DNA of 64,000 nucleotides from Dipteronia dyeriana (taxonomy: Eukaryota; Streptophyta; Magnoliopsida; Sapindales; Sapindaceae): positions 67,760,687 to 67,824,686 of the forward strand of contig CM065295.1 in the NCBI GenBank assembly GCA_032871835.1. Reading direction: 5' to 3'. A model generated the notes under the pieces. That model was given only the letters and a program-made list of their open reading frames with translations. It did not search any database and was not told the DNA's origin. Shown in pieces: positions 22,162 through 34,087 of the stretch (the stretch's first letter is position 1; each line of letters begins with the position of its first letter). A program made the translations under genes and the position numbers.

Positions 22162-22329
22162 GAGTAATGCTACTTTGTCCAAATTTGATACTAAGATCTG
22201 GTGTCAAAATGATGTGGCAACACTCAAGTTCATTCATTTAAATCATACAAATCTAATCCAATTTAAATGAATGAGCTATAGTATTGACACATCATTTGGA
22301 AATCAAATTTAGGTAAAACAGCATTACTC
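22162..22329. mobile_element. MITE of the GAGTAATGCTACTTTGTCC family, copy 2
   Basis: 168 bp. Terminal inverted repeats GAGTAATGCTACTTTGTCCA and, inverted, GAGTAATGCTGTTTTACCTA. An internal self-complementary part (TTCATTTAAAT...ATTTAAATGAA) lets the whole element fold. Confidence 0.7.
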
Positions 22330-22550
22330 GTAAATATATATATGAATGCTTTGTCAAAGTTTAATTAACGTAGATTTTTTCTCTTTTAAAAAAATAGTTT
22401 TATTGACATGAGTAATATATATAATTTTATTGAATCAAAGTATATATTATATTTAAAAATCAATAAAATTCTATAAATGTATATGAAAGTTTTAAGCCTA
22501 TGAAAGTCATATGAAATGAAGTCTATGAAAGTCTTTTACAATGAAAATTA

Positions 22551-22690
22551 TGGAAATGGTGAGAAATGTCACTTTTTTTTGGTGAGTTGTAGTGATGTCA
22601 CCGTTATAATAAGTTATGTTTAAAAGGCACCTATTATGGTGGTGAGCTACAGAAATTGCCCTTAAATAATCGATTCTTTATTCTTTAAAA
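22551..22690 (+). repeat. left terminal inverted repeat, MULE2
   Basis: Starts GGAAATGGTGAGAAATGTCA. It is close to the MULE0 repeat and more distant from MULE1. Confidence 0.8.
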
Positions 22691-22964
22691 GCTCTCGTCC
22701 AAAAAAGTTGTCTGAAAATCAAGTACTCCTAATAATCGATTCCAGATATACTGCAGAAGAATGTAAATTAATATTTCTGATCTTCATTTCCATTTTTTCT
22801 TGTATTTCCGTGTTATAACACTGTATGAACATTTATGAACATGTTTACCTTTTTTTTTTATGTCTGGGAGTTGTAAGCTTTTAAAAAATAATGAATGAAC
22901 ATGTATGCATTTTTTTTTGTATATAAATTTGGCCTAGTTGATTTGAAGTGGTGCAAACAAGTTT

Positions 22965-23395
22965 TAAATCTTGGGTATAAAAGCTAGAAACCATTTAAAA
23001 AAAGCTCGAAACATTTGAAAAAAAACTAGATCAAATTATAAAAATGCTCGATCCATCAGAAAAAAAGTTTGATCCCTCACATAAAAATTTGGATTCCTCA
23101 GAAAAAAAAGCTCGATCCCTTACAAAAAAAGCTCGATCCCTTACAAAAAAAGCTCGATCCCTCACAAAAAAGCTCGATCTCGCACAAAAAAACTCGATTC
23201 CGCACAATAAAAGATCGATTCCTCACAAAAAAACTCAATCCTTAAAATAAAAAGCTTGAGCCATATTTGAAAAAAGCTCGAGCCATATGAAAAAAAAGCT
23301 CGAGTCATATTAAAAAAAGGTCGATGATGTAGAAATAGAGCTCGGTCCTGAACCAAAAAAGCTTGATCAGTAAAAAAAATCTCGATCGCTTACAC
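22965..23395 (+). repeat. subterminal array of ~21-bp AAAAAGCTCGATCC units (MULE2)
   Basis: About 20 direct units, consensus near AAAAAGCTCGATCCCTCACA. It shares the CTCGATCC core and position with the MULE1 array, but has GCTCG where MULE1 has TTCTCG and a different spacer. It ends ~65 bp before the transposase ATG. Confidence 0.9.
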
Positions 23396-23460
23396 TTATG
23401 ATTTTTGTTTAATAATCCTTTATAAATGTAAAATTAATATTAAATATTTATTTCTTAATA

Positions 23461-26244
23461 ATGGTTTTTGATGATGATTTTGACAGGACAATGGATAGGG
23501 TGAGAATAGTCATATCTTACAACGATCGATGGGAGCAATTACCTGATGGAAATCAGAGGTATTTAGGTTCAGATAACCAAGGTTTGTATGTGTCAAAGAA
23601 TTTGAGTTACGATGAACCGGTGTCGATCGTGCAAACCATTATGAAGTTTGATGAGAACAAATACAGTGTTGATCTACAGTCTCTATCAATTGTTCTTGGG
23701 ACTACATGTCGTACATTTACAAGAAACAATGATGATGTTCAGTTTATGCTAGGAGAAGATAGGGTGATCCCTTAAGTATATGTTAGTCTAATCGAGAGGC
23801 TAACAGGAGGTGTCATTGGTGAAGATATCCTCCATCCTGATAACACCCAACAATTTCAATCATCAGGCGGAAGCAACCAGTTGTTCACAGAAAGAAGTGG
23901 GATTGATGGTCGGGAAAACATATGTGATGTCCCGCTGGAAGTAGCCGCCCATGATAATACACTGGGACCTTAATTCGACGATGTATTTGGTTGTCAAATT
24001 GAGATGAATGTAAGACAGTACAACCAGCAATACAATGAGATCTACAATGACCAGAATACAACACCGAATGTTGGGCGGATTCATGAGGTGGATAATGAGG
24101 GCAATTTGAATCGGGTAGATAATGTACAGAACAATGAGGATGATGAAGAACCTGTCGAAACGGAAAAACGCGTAAGTCGTGTACACAGATTTAGTTCCAG
24201 TGCACCAGATATAGCTGGGACCTCCGAGGTACGGGCTAATATAACTCCAGATGATTCTGATAATGCCACAACATGGGTTATTCCAGGAGCAGAATCATAC
24301 TCGTTTGGTATGGATGGAAGCAGGAACTTGGTTGAAGATGAACCTACAAGCATGATATATTAAGGGCAATTTTTTCCAACAAAAAAGGATTTGAAGAGAT
24401 TAGTAGGTCATTTTGCAATGCGGCAGAACTTCGAGTGGAAGATGAAAAGGTCCAATAAGACAACATTACATCTAGTTTGTTTGATGAGAAATTGTACGTG
24501 GAAGTTAAAAGCAGTGAGGAGAGATGAAGGCACATACTTTCAAGTAAGATTTTTTGTCAAGGAACACACTTGTCCGTTAGAGGAAATTCACCGCCGGCAC
24601 CGACAAGCTAATGCAGTTATAATTGGAGAAGTTATTGCACCTAGACTTCAACAACAAGATGGTCGACTAATGCGTCCGAAGGACATAATCGCCGACATGA
24701 AATCAATGTATGGAATCCAAATCATGTACAGTAAGGCATACGCCGCCCTCGATTATGCGTTGTCACTGACATTTGGAACGCATGAGGAAACCTTTCAACT
24801 GCTTCCATCATTTGGCTACGTTTTAGAACAAACAAATCCCAGCACAATCACTGACTTATAGTGCGACGAAGATGGTAAATTTCTGTACTTTTTCATGTCG
24901 ATTGGTGCCTCACTTAGAGGATTATGGACGTGTATGCATCCAGTCATTGCCATTGATGGTACCCATTTGAAAGGACGATTCTGGGGTACAATGTTTGTTG
25001 CAACAACACAAGATGGGAACTAACAGGTGTATCCACTTGCTTTTAGGTACGACAACTCAAAAAACAACCTTTCATGGGAATGATTTTTTGATTGCTTGAA
25101 GGGTGCTCTAGGTCATATTGATGAGCTAGTTTTCATTTCCGATAGGCATCCAAGCATTGAAGTAGGGATTTGTAAAGTGTTCCCTTATGCCATCTATACC
25201 ATATGTTGCTGGCACTTTGCTAGAAATATTAAAAAGCTATTTCATAGGAAGGATGTTACCGCAATAATAGACAAAACAGCCCGCGCATACACCGAGTTTG
25301 AATATAACCGGCATATGGAAGAGTTGAGAAACTTACACCATAATGCATATGATTATGTAATTGATGTCAGTCCACACAAGTAGTCCCGTGTACACTGCCC
25401 GAAAAGAAGGTACAGAGTGATGACAACAAATGCTGCATAATGCATAAACTCATGCCTAAAATTTGCATGCCAACTGCCTATGTTGACTCTGGCAGAGTTC
25501 ATTAGGAATATGCTACAACGGTGGTTTCACGATCGCTATAGAGCTGCACAAACCATGCGTCATCAGTTGACCAACGCAGCACATATTGTGCTCTTAAAAC
25601 TTGTGGAGAAGTGTGGTTTTTTGACCGTAAATCTAGTAGACTAAAATATTTTCTCTGTTAAGCGGTCTGGAAAACAGTGGACTGTTGACTTAGCCCGGAA
25701 GACTTGTACTTGCAACAAATTCCAAATGGATCATTTTCCCTGTTCTCATGCTGTTGCGGTGGCACGGTACATTACTTTCAAGTTTTACTGTGAGGTGATT
25801 ATTACTGAAACATGTAGGTGATTCATGTGCTATGTTTTTTACAGGGAGCGAAACTTGGACTTGACAATTTTGTGTTCGGACTACTACAAGAGACAAACAC
25901 TTATTGACGCGTACTCGGTCCCTATTATATCGGTGGGAGATCCTTCCACTTGGGTTGTGCCATCTGACATTGTTCAGAGGGTGGTCTTGAATCCAAACTC
26001 CATGAGACAAGCAGGACACCCACGTGCCGGTTGCCATGTCTCATTTTCGGAGAGGACAACTACACAATCTTGTAGAAGATGTGGACAACCAGGGTATAAT
26101 TCCAGGGGATGTTCTAATCCACCTATGATTAATGAAGGTCCAAGCAGAGGTGTTTCTAATGAATACCGCCGCAGGTGTAGCATCTGCCATTCCATTGGAC
26201 ACAACAAACAGACGTGCCCTAACATTGACTCTAATAAGGAATGA
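23461..26244 (+). pseudogene. MULE transposase, near full-length but with many stops
   Basis: The ATG at 23461 opens the N-terminal region (104 residues to the first stop), followed by an acidic linker (24004-24363). A MuDR-type DNA-binding region follows (24370-24600; FAMRQNFEWKMKRSNKTTLH, CTWKLKAVR, FFVKEHTCPLE). The catalytic core comes next: Asp in AIDGTH (~24950), an intact second Asp in ISDRH (25141-25143), CCWH, and the SWIM finger. The catalytic Glu codon is TAA (25438-25440). The intron 25767-25844 leads to an exon with two zinc knuckles (CRRCGQPGYNSRGC; CSICHSIGHNKQTC). At least six stops lie between 24859 and 25644. It supplies the N-terminal domains missing from MULE1. Confidence 0.88.
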
Positions 26245-26408
26245 ATAACAAAGTTTTGATCACATTGTAAACATTTGGAATTGTATCAGATTGTAATAAC
26301 TTATTAATGAATGAATTAATATTAATGAATGAATAATGAATGAATTAATATTCATGAATTAATTACATGTCTTGTCTCTATACATGAAAAATGGTAATAT
26401 ACAACCAA

Positions 26409-27765
26409 TCAGTGGGCGGGCCTGGAGTTACAAAAAATCTCCACAGCCATTTTCTCCCGAATGATCCCCATGTCGTCCTCTGACCAATCAAAAGGCCTTC
26501 GACCCGCCAGTATGTACTCGATAAGTCTCAAATTATGGGGACCACAGTTACCTCTGCAATTGGACACATAAAACACCGTTAGAAATCGTTCTTAAAGAAA
26601 ATCTAAGCACGTGAATGAAATAGAATGTCTTACGATTTTTTTTGTTGGGGGACTGTAGAAGTAGGCACCAGGCTAACCGAGAAGGGCTTATTTTCTCAAG
26701 GGAACGCTTGACTACCACCTCACCGTGAAGTGTGGAACCCCGCGTCACTCAACATGGAGGGTAAAAACCACCGTAATGGTCGGACTTACTGGTGCCTGAT
26801 TTGATAAGGGACTTCCTATCTCCAGAGGTCAAAAATGTCAATCTTCCTTTGTATAAGGTTGACGATCACCACCAGCCAATGTTGGCCCCCAACGTTGCAT
26901 GGAATCAGGATCTGTAATAGTATGCATACGGTGTTAGGTCAGGATATACGAACAGTTTATATTTTAAATCATTTCCATCGTCTAACACTTACCAGGTCAA
27001 CCTCGTGCCATGGGAGGTTTCCACTCGTGGTTTCTCCACGGACCGTCGGAAGGTCCTCCTCCAACCATCGGAACTGTACCACATTCCACCTTGCCATGGT
27101 CACTCTTCTGGAGGAATCACGAGGCATCATCCTCTCCCACATGTACAACATAAGTGGTTGTACATACAATCATCCCCAATATCGTATTAATAATACAAAA
27201 CCATAAATTGCGATTCGATTCCAAAAACTTATAACTACTTACATAAAATTGTGTATCCAATACGTTGATCCTCTATTTGTACACATTGAGGAATCCTCGT
27301 TGACGCTTGCGAAGAATATGAAGGTATGCGTCCATATGCTGACAGACAATAAAACCACCGTAATTGTTAACAATACAACATTACTTACACAAACGTTAAT
27401 ATGAAAATCACGTAAGTATGTACTCTGTCCTCCAAGTCCATGAAGTTGGACTGCATACACATGAACCATTTGGCATCCACTGGTGCCAGCCCGTCCACAT
27501 CACGTATGTTTAATGATTGAATTAACTTTACGTAAATTTGCATAAACATTAAATATACAACCATTTTTATTATAAGAAGTTGGACTCATTGTTCCCCATT
27601 GATGTTCCTCATGAACGCTTTGTATGCCGTAAGCTGGTGAGGGTCCACTAGGTCGTGGGGGTCGAAAATGTGTTCCACTGCCTGAGGCCATGTCCGCAAC
27701 CTCTTTGGCCTGCATGGATCTGTGTAAGGGCTCATCAACTGCTAGCCGCACTTACGTAAACGCTT
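26409..27765 (-). pseudogene. Ulp1 (C48) protease gene of MULE2, 5' part missing
   Basis: Homologous exon by exon to the MULE1 gene. It has the PYTDPCRPKR block (~27735-27706), His in GQHW (26879-26881), Asp in the IFDLW block, and Cys in GNCGPHNL (26544-26546), ending at TGA 26409-26411. The DUF1985 and coiled-coil exons are absent because the element is cut at 27887. Frames are interrupted outside the active-site blocks. The role is the same as for the MULE1 gene. Confidence 0.75.
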
Positions 27766-27887
27766 ACTGTGTGGTCGTCCAGCCTTCGATGGTGTGGGCA
27801 TCTCGGTCGATGTGCTGGGCGGTGTAAGGGGCCGCTGAGGCTGAATCGATGTGATGACCGGTGGAGGGGACCACAGACCCTGGGTCG

Positions 27888-28558
27888 ATATTCTGATTGG
27901 CTTATGTCATTGACAAACCACATTGAGGTTTATTATGTAAGGGTAGATTAGGTTTTTCATTGTTCGTGATCAAGCTTCAATGGCCTCCCAAAAACCGCAA
28001 GCTTAATTGCACTTCCAAGGTATAACACATATTCTTAACCATTAGAGGAAATTTGCGGTTCAAATCGGCGGCCCTTAACTGTCAAATCCACTAGAGGAAA
28101 TTGACGATTCAATCGGCGACCCCTAACCCCGAACACCAATCGTCAAATTCCATCTTTCATGGAAAATCAAGAGAAGAAGGTATATTCTCAAGCAGTTGAT
28201 CATTGCACAAAGAAGTATACAATCGTGCATGCGTAAATGTTTCCGATCGACACAAACGGAAACGTATTACACCACACTTAGAGATAGAAATAAAGTGCAA
28301 GAGTGTTTGTGTAATGAATGCACACCACTAAGAAGAAAGAGCACAATGCATGAGAAATTCTAAAATCATGAATATGTGAGTGTGTGCAACTAGATCTGTT
28401 CAAAGAGTTAAGAATATGTGTTATACCTTGGAAGTGCTATTAAGCTTGCGGTTTTTGGGAGGCCATTGAAGCTTGATCACGAACAATGAAAAACCTAATC
28501 TACCCTTACATAATAAACCTCAATGTGGTTTGTCAATGACATAAGCCAATCAGAATAT
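27888..28558. repeat. fold-back: two 152-bp arms of copia LTR sequence
   Basis: Arms 27888-28039 and 28407-28558 are inverted copies with very few mismatches (one seen, in GCTTAATTGC/GCTTAATAGC), separated by a 367-bp spacer. The right arm is positions ~13-164 of the minus-strand copia LTR that starts at 28570. The spacer holds a ~50-bp tandem duplication (AGAGGAAATTTGCGGTTC / AGAGGAAATTGACGATTC). Confidence 0.9.
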
Positions 28559-28570
28559 GAAAAACTTACA
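28040..28570 (-). mobile_element. 3' LTR (5' portion) of copia element Y
   Basis: The minus strand starts TGTAAG at 28570 directly after a polypurine tract, as an LTR should. The far end is not defined because the sequence turns back into the inverted arm at 28039. Confidence 0.65.
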
Positions 28571-28582
28571 ATCTCCCCCTTT
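28571..28582 (-). other. polypurine tract of copia element Y
   Basis: Minus strand AAAGGGGGAGAT abuts the LTR start. It matches the AAAGGGGGAGA tracts of plant copia elements. Confidence 0.75.
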
Positions 28583-30020
28583 GGCTATTTCGTGACAAAA
28601 CTATCACTCACAATTAATCCTCATAAAAAAGCTAATGGTCAACAAATGTTTTTCTACATTACAAAAAGATACCTAAAGTTTAGATCTTCAAGTCTTCAAT
28701 CACTTGTAGAACAAACCCTACAAAACATAACGACTACACTTTCCAAGAGAAATGCATGTGAGGTGATAAAAAATGAAAGCTCAAATATAAAAGCATTTGC
28801 ATTAAAGTAAAGCAATATGAAATAGTGCAATGCAATGCTCCCTCAAATGGGTTACTCCCCTCAAAACATAATTCTCCCAAAGCAAACAACATAGCCAAAA
28901 AAAAAAAAAACTCCCCTAACTTTCATAAATACTACTTCCTCTTTTTGTTATGAGATATGTAAATGAGTACCCCTAATTAGGTTGCTTAAGCAAAAAGAGA
29001 TATTGGCACAAAAGAAATTTACATAATCATATACACGAACTTTATGCAACTTAAGTAATTGAGAGAGATCCAAGAAGATTTATTTTACAGAAAATGTGTG
29101 AAGTTGTTGCTTTGAATACAAGATATATAACATCAAATTTCAAGTAATGATATTTGGCAAACCAAACATCAAAAGGGTTTCCAAAGAATTCAAACAAATT
29201 TGTACCTTTTTGTCATAAGCAAGTAAGATATAGTTTTTAAAAAATTGTGAGAAAATAGCAATTATATCAATTCTTAAAGGCAAACCAATACATGGATATA
29301 TAAAATCTCATTTGATTTTTCTAGATGAGACATCCGTATGTAGCTGTCTTGTTTACACCTTTAAGAAAAGAGACTAGACTACATTGGATATAACATCTTT
29401 ATTAATTGAATGGATACAAGATTCTTATTGATTGTAGTCTTGTCATTTTCTTTCACACACATTTGCATTCAAAGTTGAGTAATCAAAAATATCATGCATA
29501 TCTATTCAAGCATGTCATAATAAAGTTCTCATGTCATGAAGATAAATTATAAGTCATTCAAGAGTACTTCCCAAATATTTTTTCTAGTCCAAAAATACAT
29601 TATTGAACTAAAAAATGACATGGACTACAAACAAAGCAACGGTGCGCACACTAATTGTAGAAAATACTATATAAGCATATATGTGCAACCAAGTTTCTCA
29701 AGCAATTAATGAAGAAGCATAAAGTTGATCAAATTTTTACACATTTCAAGTCATACAAGTTCCCTCTCTTGCTTAAACTCCCCTAGTCGGTCAAAACCAA
29801 ACCAAATCAAGGCATATAACAAATCCTAATAGACATACTAAGTGCCTTGAACTTAGTTGAATTTAAGGGCTTTGTGAATAAATCCGCTAGTTGATCATTG
29901 GTTCTAACATGTTCAAGTTCAATGCATTTTTTTTTCAACTAGCTCCCTAATAAAGTGATGTCGAATATCTATGTGCTTAGTCCAAGAGTGTTGTACATGG
30001 TTCTTGAAAATGTTAAAAGC
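28583..30020 (-). other. long 3' non-coding region of copia element Y
   Basis: No coding frame. It is similar in layout to 32860-33379 plus 62216-62660 of element X. Long post-pol regions are known in SIRE-like copia elements, but no envelope-like frame can be recognised. Confidence 0.55.
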
Positions 30021-30022
30021 AC

Positions 30023-30586
30023 TCAAATTATCATAAAAAGGGTTATAGTGCCTTGATCAAAGTCGTAATCCACAAGTATTTGTTTCATCCATAGAATTTG
30101 AGTGCAAGTACTCCCGGCGGCTATATATTCCGCTTCAGCTGTGGATACGGTTTTGCTTCTTGGAAAACCAAGAGACAGTATTGTTCCCAATATAGAAGCA
30201 ACCACCTGATGTACTCTTTTGATCATCACAATTTTCTGCTCAATTTGCATCACTAAAGTCAACCAAACTGACATTAGTGTCAAAAGAGTACCATATCCCA
30301 TAGTTGGATGACATATCCACATATCGAATGATTCTCTTCACCGTAGAGAGACGAGAATCCTTGGGATCCGTTTGGTACCTAGCACATACAACCATACCAA
30401 AAGCTATATTCGATATACTTACTGTCAAGTAAAGCAAACTACCAATCATGTCACGATAAAAGCTTTGTTTTACACTTTTACCACTAGCATCCTTGCTTAG
30501 CTTCAAGGTGGTGCTCATGGGTGTGTCACAATGTTTAACATTCTCAAGGCCAAACTTCTTTACTGGGTTATTTGCATATTTAGCTT

Positions 30587-30648
<62 letters not shown>

Positions 30649-31600
30649 ATCATGCATTTGCTTAATTTGTAAACCTAGTAAGTAGTTCAATTCCCCCACC
30701 ATACTCATCTCAAATTCATGAGACATGACATCAACAAATTTTTGGATTTTTGAGTTATTGGTGGATCCAAACACTATGTCATCAATATAATTTTGAGTTA
30801 TAAAGATCTCATATTTCTTGCTTTTAAAAGAAATTGTTTTGTCAAGACTCCATCTAGAGTAGCCATTTTCAATAAGGAATTGAGTGAGACGCTCATACCA
30901 AGCCCTCAGAGCTTATTTCAACCCATATAAAGCCTTCTTGCGGTGATAGATATGATTGGAGTGGTGTGGATCCATGCTTAACAAACACTTCCTCTTATAA
31001 TAAACCATTGATGTAGGCACTCTTAACGTCCATTTGGTATAATTTCAACTTGTACACATAATATATGGATAAGAGAAACTTTATGGACTTAAGACGAGCA
31101 GTAGGAGCAAATGTCTCCTCAAAATCAATACCATTAATTTAAGAGTACCATTATGCCTCAAGCCTAGCCTTGTTGTGCACAATGTTGTCATCTTCATCTG
31201 ATTCGCTCCTAAACACCAATTTGGTGCCTATGACATTGGTATTCTTAGGTTTAGGAACAAGAGTTCAAACCTCATTTCTTTAAAATTGGTTTAGTTCTTC
31301 TTTCTTGGAAGAACCCTAAGCTCATCACTTAAGGCCTCATCGACCTTATTGGGCTCTATATGAGAGGTATAATAAGCATAACTAATTTGATTATATATTT
31401 GACGTATAGTTTTAACACCAACATCAACATCCTCTTATAACGACATTAGATGATTCCATGACACTACGAGTTTCAAATCGTAAACTCTATATGCTTTACT
31501 ATTTAGGGCATAACAAATAATTATTCCCTAATCACTCTCAGTGACAAATTTGCCAAGTTTATCTCGATTATTAAGAATATAACATTTGTTTCCAAATGAG
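30023..31600 (-). pseudogene. Ty1/copia reverse transcriptase - RNase H, element Y
   Basis: Conserved copia blocks on the minus strand: MVGELNYLLGLQIKQ, KHCDTPMSTTLKLSKD, YRDMIGSLLYLT, LSTVKRIIRYV, then RNase H with STAEAEYIAAGS and ILWMKQIL (~30150-30070). Frameshifts and stops are frequent; upstream RT blocks (30800-31600) are visible only in pieces. A (TA)n run is inserted within RT (30592-30647). The block order fits the SIRE/Maximus group of copia, an inference. Confidence 0.8.
30592..30647. repeat. (TA)n microsatellite inside the copia RT codons
   Basis: About 26-28 TA units sit where related elements have a GI-x-I-SQAKY segment. It reads Ile-Tyr repeats on the minus strand and keeps the flanking RT frames recognisable. 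Confidence 0.9.
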
Positions 31601-32223
31601 TGAAAGTAGCTGTATTTGGCTTTCTACCCTACCATAATTCATAGGAGGCTTGCTTAGTACCAGACCTTAGAAAGACTATTTCTATGTAGCAAGTCATATT
31701 GACGGCTTCGACCAAAGGTTCCTAAGGACATTATTGCTAAGCAACATCACGAGCCCTCTCTTGAAGGACCTTATTCTTCCTTTCAACAACCCCATTTTGT
31801 TGAGGTATTCTAGGAGTCGAGAATTCATGGAAAATATCTATACTATTACAATAGTTTTCAAACTAATCATTTTCAAATTCTTTCCCATGGTCACTCTTAA
31901 TTCTTTTAATGCTTTTAATATGAGAATCTTTCTCATTTTGAATTTCAGTGCAAAGCATTTTAATTTCTCAAAGGCTTTCGATTTTTCTCTAAGGAAATAA
32001 GTCCAGATAAATCTAGAGAAATCATCAATACATACAAAATGTACCTCTTGCCACCGATACTTTCAAGTTGCATTGGACTGGTGAGATCCATGTGAAGAAG
32101 CTCTAAATGCTTATTAGCGGTGATATACTTGACATTTCTATGCATAAAACTACATCGTTTTTTGTAAAAACTATTTTTCACGGTTGACCATGGCGAAAAA
32201 CAGCCGCTGTAAAAGCAACTCAA
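31601..32223 (-). pseudogene. Ty1/copia integrase fragment, element Y
   Basis: The minus strand shows KHLELLHMDL and ESIGGKRY, the copia integrase core start with the first catalytic Asp in HMDL. After that the frame shifts. The zinc-binding N-terminus, protease and gag are not found between here and the LTR of element X, so they were deleted. Confidence 0.7.
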
Positions 32224-32847
32224 ACGTCGTCAGAAAGTCATGATCCTATTTTCACGGTGGATCATGATGAAGTCATAACCATGAAAACTACTAGAGAAAA
32301 CTTCACATCAATTTGTCACGGTTCTCCATAACAACACCAAGGAAGTGAAATCCTTTACACAGATTGTCGTGCCCATTTTTACAGTGGTACAATACAACAC
32401 TTAGACCACAAAATCATTTGGAAAGAATGTCACACCCATTTTTCACTGTGGTCCAAGATGACATTTGACAATGAAACCCATTGGAATGGTTTTCGTTCAC
32501 CACCACGACACTGAGATTGTGACAATGAAAATAAAAGGCATTCTCAAGCGATCAAACACACTAACTTATATGCACTAAGTGCAAATGTGAACAAGGTGTA
32601 ATGCATACTTAAATGACAATAAAATACAAATGAATGAGTTTTGTGTATGTGTTCACTTAATCTCTTCAAGAGTACAAGTCAAGTAATAAACCTTTGAGGC
32701 CTTGATCTTGAAGCACTTGAGATACCGATAAGCTTTCACGAACTTTGATGATCACATGAAGAACCTAAGCTACCTTTACAAAGAATCTTATTGTATTTTG
32801 TCACAAAAATAAGCTAATCACAAAATGGTGGGAGAGATTGGCCTACA
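32224..32847 (-). mobile_element. LTR of a second copia element, X
   Basis: The minus strand begins TGTAGG at 32847 after a polypurine tract (AAAGGGAGACA, 32848-32858). The body has repeated CACGGTGGATCATGA-type motifs. It is related in layout to the Y LTR but not close in sequence. The far border with Y is approximate. Confidence 0.5.
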
Positions 32848-33379
32848 TGTCTCCCTTTGGCTATTTCTGACAAAACCATTCCTCATTAAAAACAACAAAC
32901 AAATGAAAAAAAAGCTATTGTCAACGATTGTTCTCACTACATTAAAAGAGATTCTTAAATATCCAAATCTTCAATGACTTTAGTCTCTTGAGCACACCAG
33001 TGAGAAATAATAGCAAGAAACTTTCCAAAACAGCAAACACTAGTGAGGTTATAAAAAATAGTGCAATGCGAGGTATGCATGCTCCCCCTAAATGGGTTAC
33101 TCTTTCTCAAACTGTAGCCAGCCCTCTTAAATGCACAAGAACATAAAATAAAATAAAATAAAATAATTAATTCGCCTAAATCCTAAGACTACTCCCCCGT
33201 TTTGTCATGAGATAGGCAAATGAGATCCCCAATCTGGATTGCCCTGGCAAAGAAAGCTACTCGCAAGCCAAAACGCATAATCATATAAACATATTTCATG
33301 TGGCTTAAGTTTTTGAGAGTGTTTCAAAGAGATTTTATTTAGAAAAGGTATATATGTGTATGTAAAAGTTAATCGGCAA
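32848..33379 (-). other. 3' non-coding region of copia X, left of the element A insertion
   Basis: Parallels 28585-29113 of copia Y (CCCTTTGGCTATTTC, then TGCTCC-TC/C-AAATGGGTTACTC, then TTTTGTCATGAGATAGGCAAATGAG). It continues at 62216 beyond element A. Confidence 0.6.
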
Positions 33380-33937
33380 TGTTGAGACTGTTAGAAAATC
33401 TAAAAGAATTGGAGAGAGGTTAGCATTCTTGGGTGGAAGTGAACATGCTACTGACAAACAAGAAGTGGGTGCAATTGATATGACCTGAGGAAGATTATGT
33501 TATGCCTTAATTATGATTACGTTTTTATTTTAATTATAATTTAGATTAGTTTCCTATTTTGATTATGACATAATAGGAAAATAGAAAACTAATCCTATTT
33601 TTATTTTAATTATGTTTTAGATTAGTTCCTATTTTGACTATGACAGAATAGGGAAATAGAAAACTAGTTCCATTATAAATAGAGCTATTATTTTTAGGGT
33701 TGTTATCTTTTGAATGTTTTATCAATAAAATTGGTTTTGCTAGAGTTCATCCAATTTCTTTTCGATTCGGTTTTTCTCAGTGAACTGTTGAGAAATGCTT
33801 GAGCTAGGGTTAGGTAAATTCTGTTATCTGATTTTAGAGAGTCGATCGCTCAATTCTGTGAGTGATTTGTCTCATATCTATATCTTTGGGTACAAGTTAG
33901 GGTTTTGTTATTGGATCTCAATTTAGGTCCTCAACAA
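33380..33937 (+). mobile_element. 5' LTR of element A
   Basis: TGTTGAGACTG...CTCAACA, 558 bp, with a TATA-like TATAAATAGAGC (33675-33686) and AATAAA (33724-33729). It is followed by a leader that starts ATTTGGTGGTTTC, the primer-site position. Confidence 0.9.
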
Positions 33938-34087
33938 TTTGGTGGTTTCTTTGAGAGAATTCGGCGGCCTATTATATATATAAGACACAGGAAAAAAAAG
34001 ACGTAGAAAAAAAGACGTAAAAAAAAGAGATATAGAAAAAAAAGACAAAGAAAAAAAAAAGACAGAGAGGAAAAAAAATCACCAGCC
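33938..34087 (+). other. leader of element A
   Basis: Untranslated and purine-rich, with several AAAAAAAGACGTAG-type units (33985-34070), up to the gag ATG at 34088. Confidence 0.55.

Larger units (their letters stand above)
22551..27887 (+). mobile_element. MULE2, same family as MULE1, right end lost
   Basis: Left terminal repeat, leader, tandem array, transposase (+) and convergent Ulp1 gene (-) are in the same order as MULE1. The copy stops at 27887 inside the Gln/Pro linker of the Ulp1 gene, where a copia-derived palindrome begins. So DUF1985, the right array and the right terminal repeat are missing. Confidence 0.8.

Noticed and set aside
23863..24186. Minus-strand hydrophobic 107-codon frame
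   Set aside because: It is antisense to the acidic linker of the MULE2 transposase, and the Ile/Leu richness comes from reading GAT/AAT codons backwards.
27735..28810. Two frames sharing the same start, MWFVNDISQSEY, on opposite strands
   Set aside because: Both are readings of the inverted arms at 27888-28558 in copia LTR DNA; no gene is implied.
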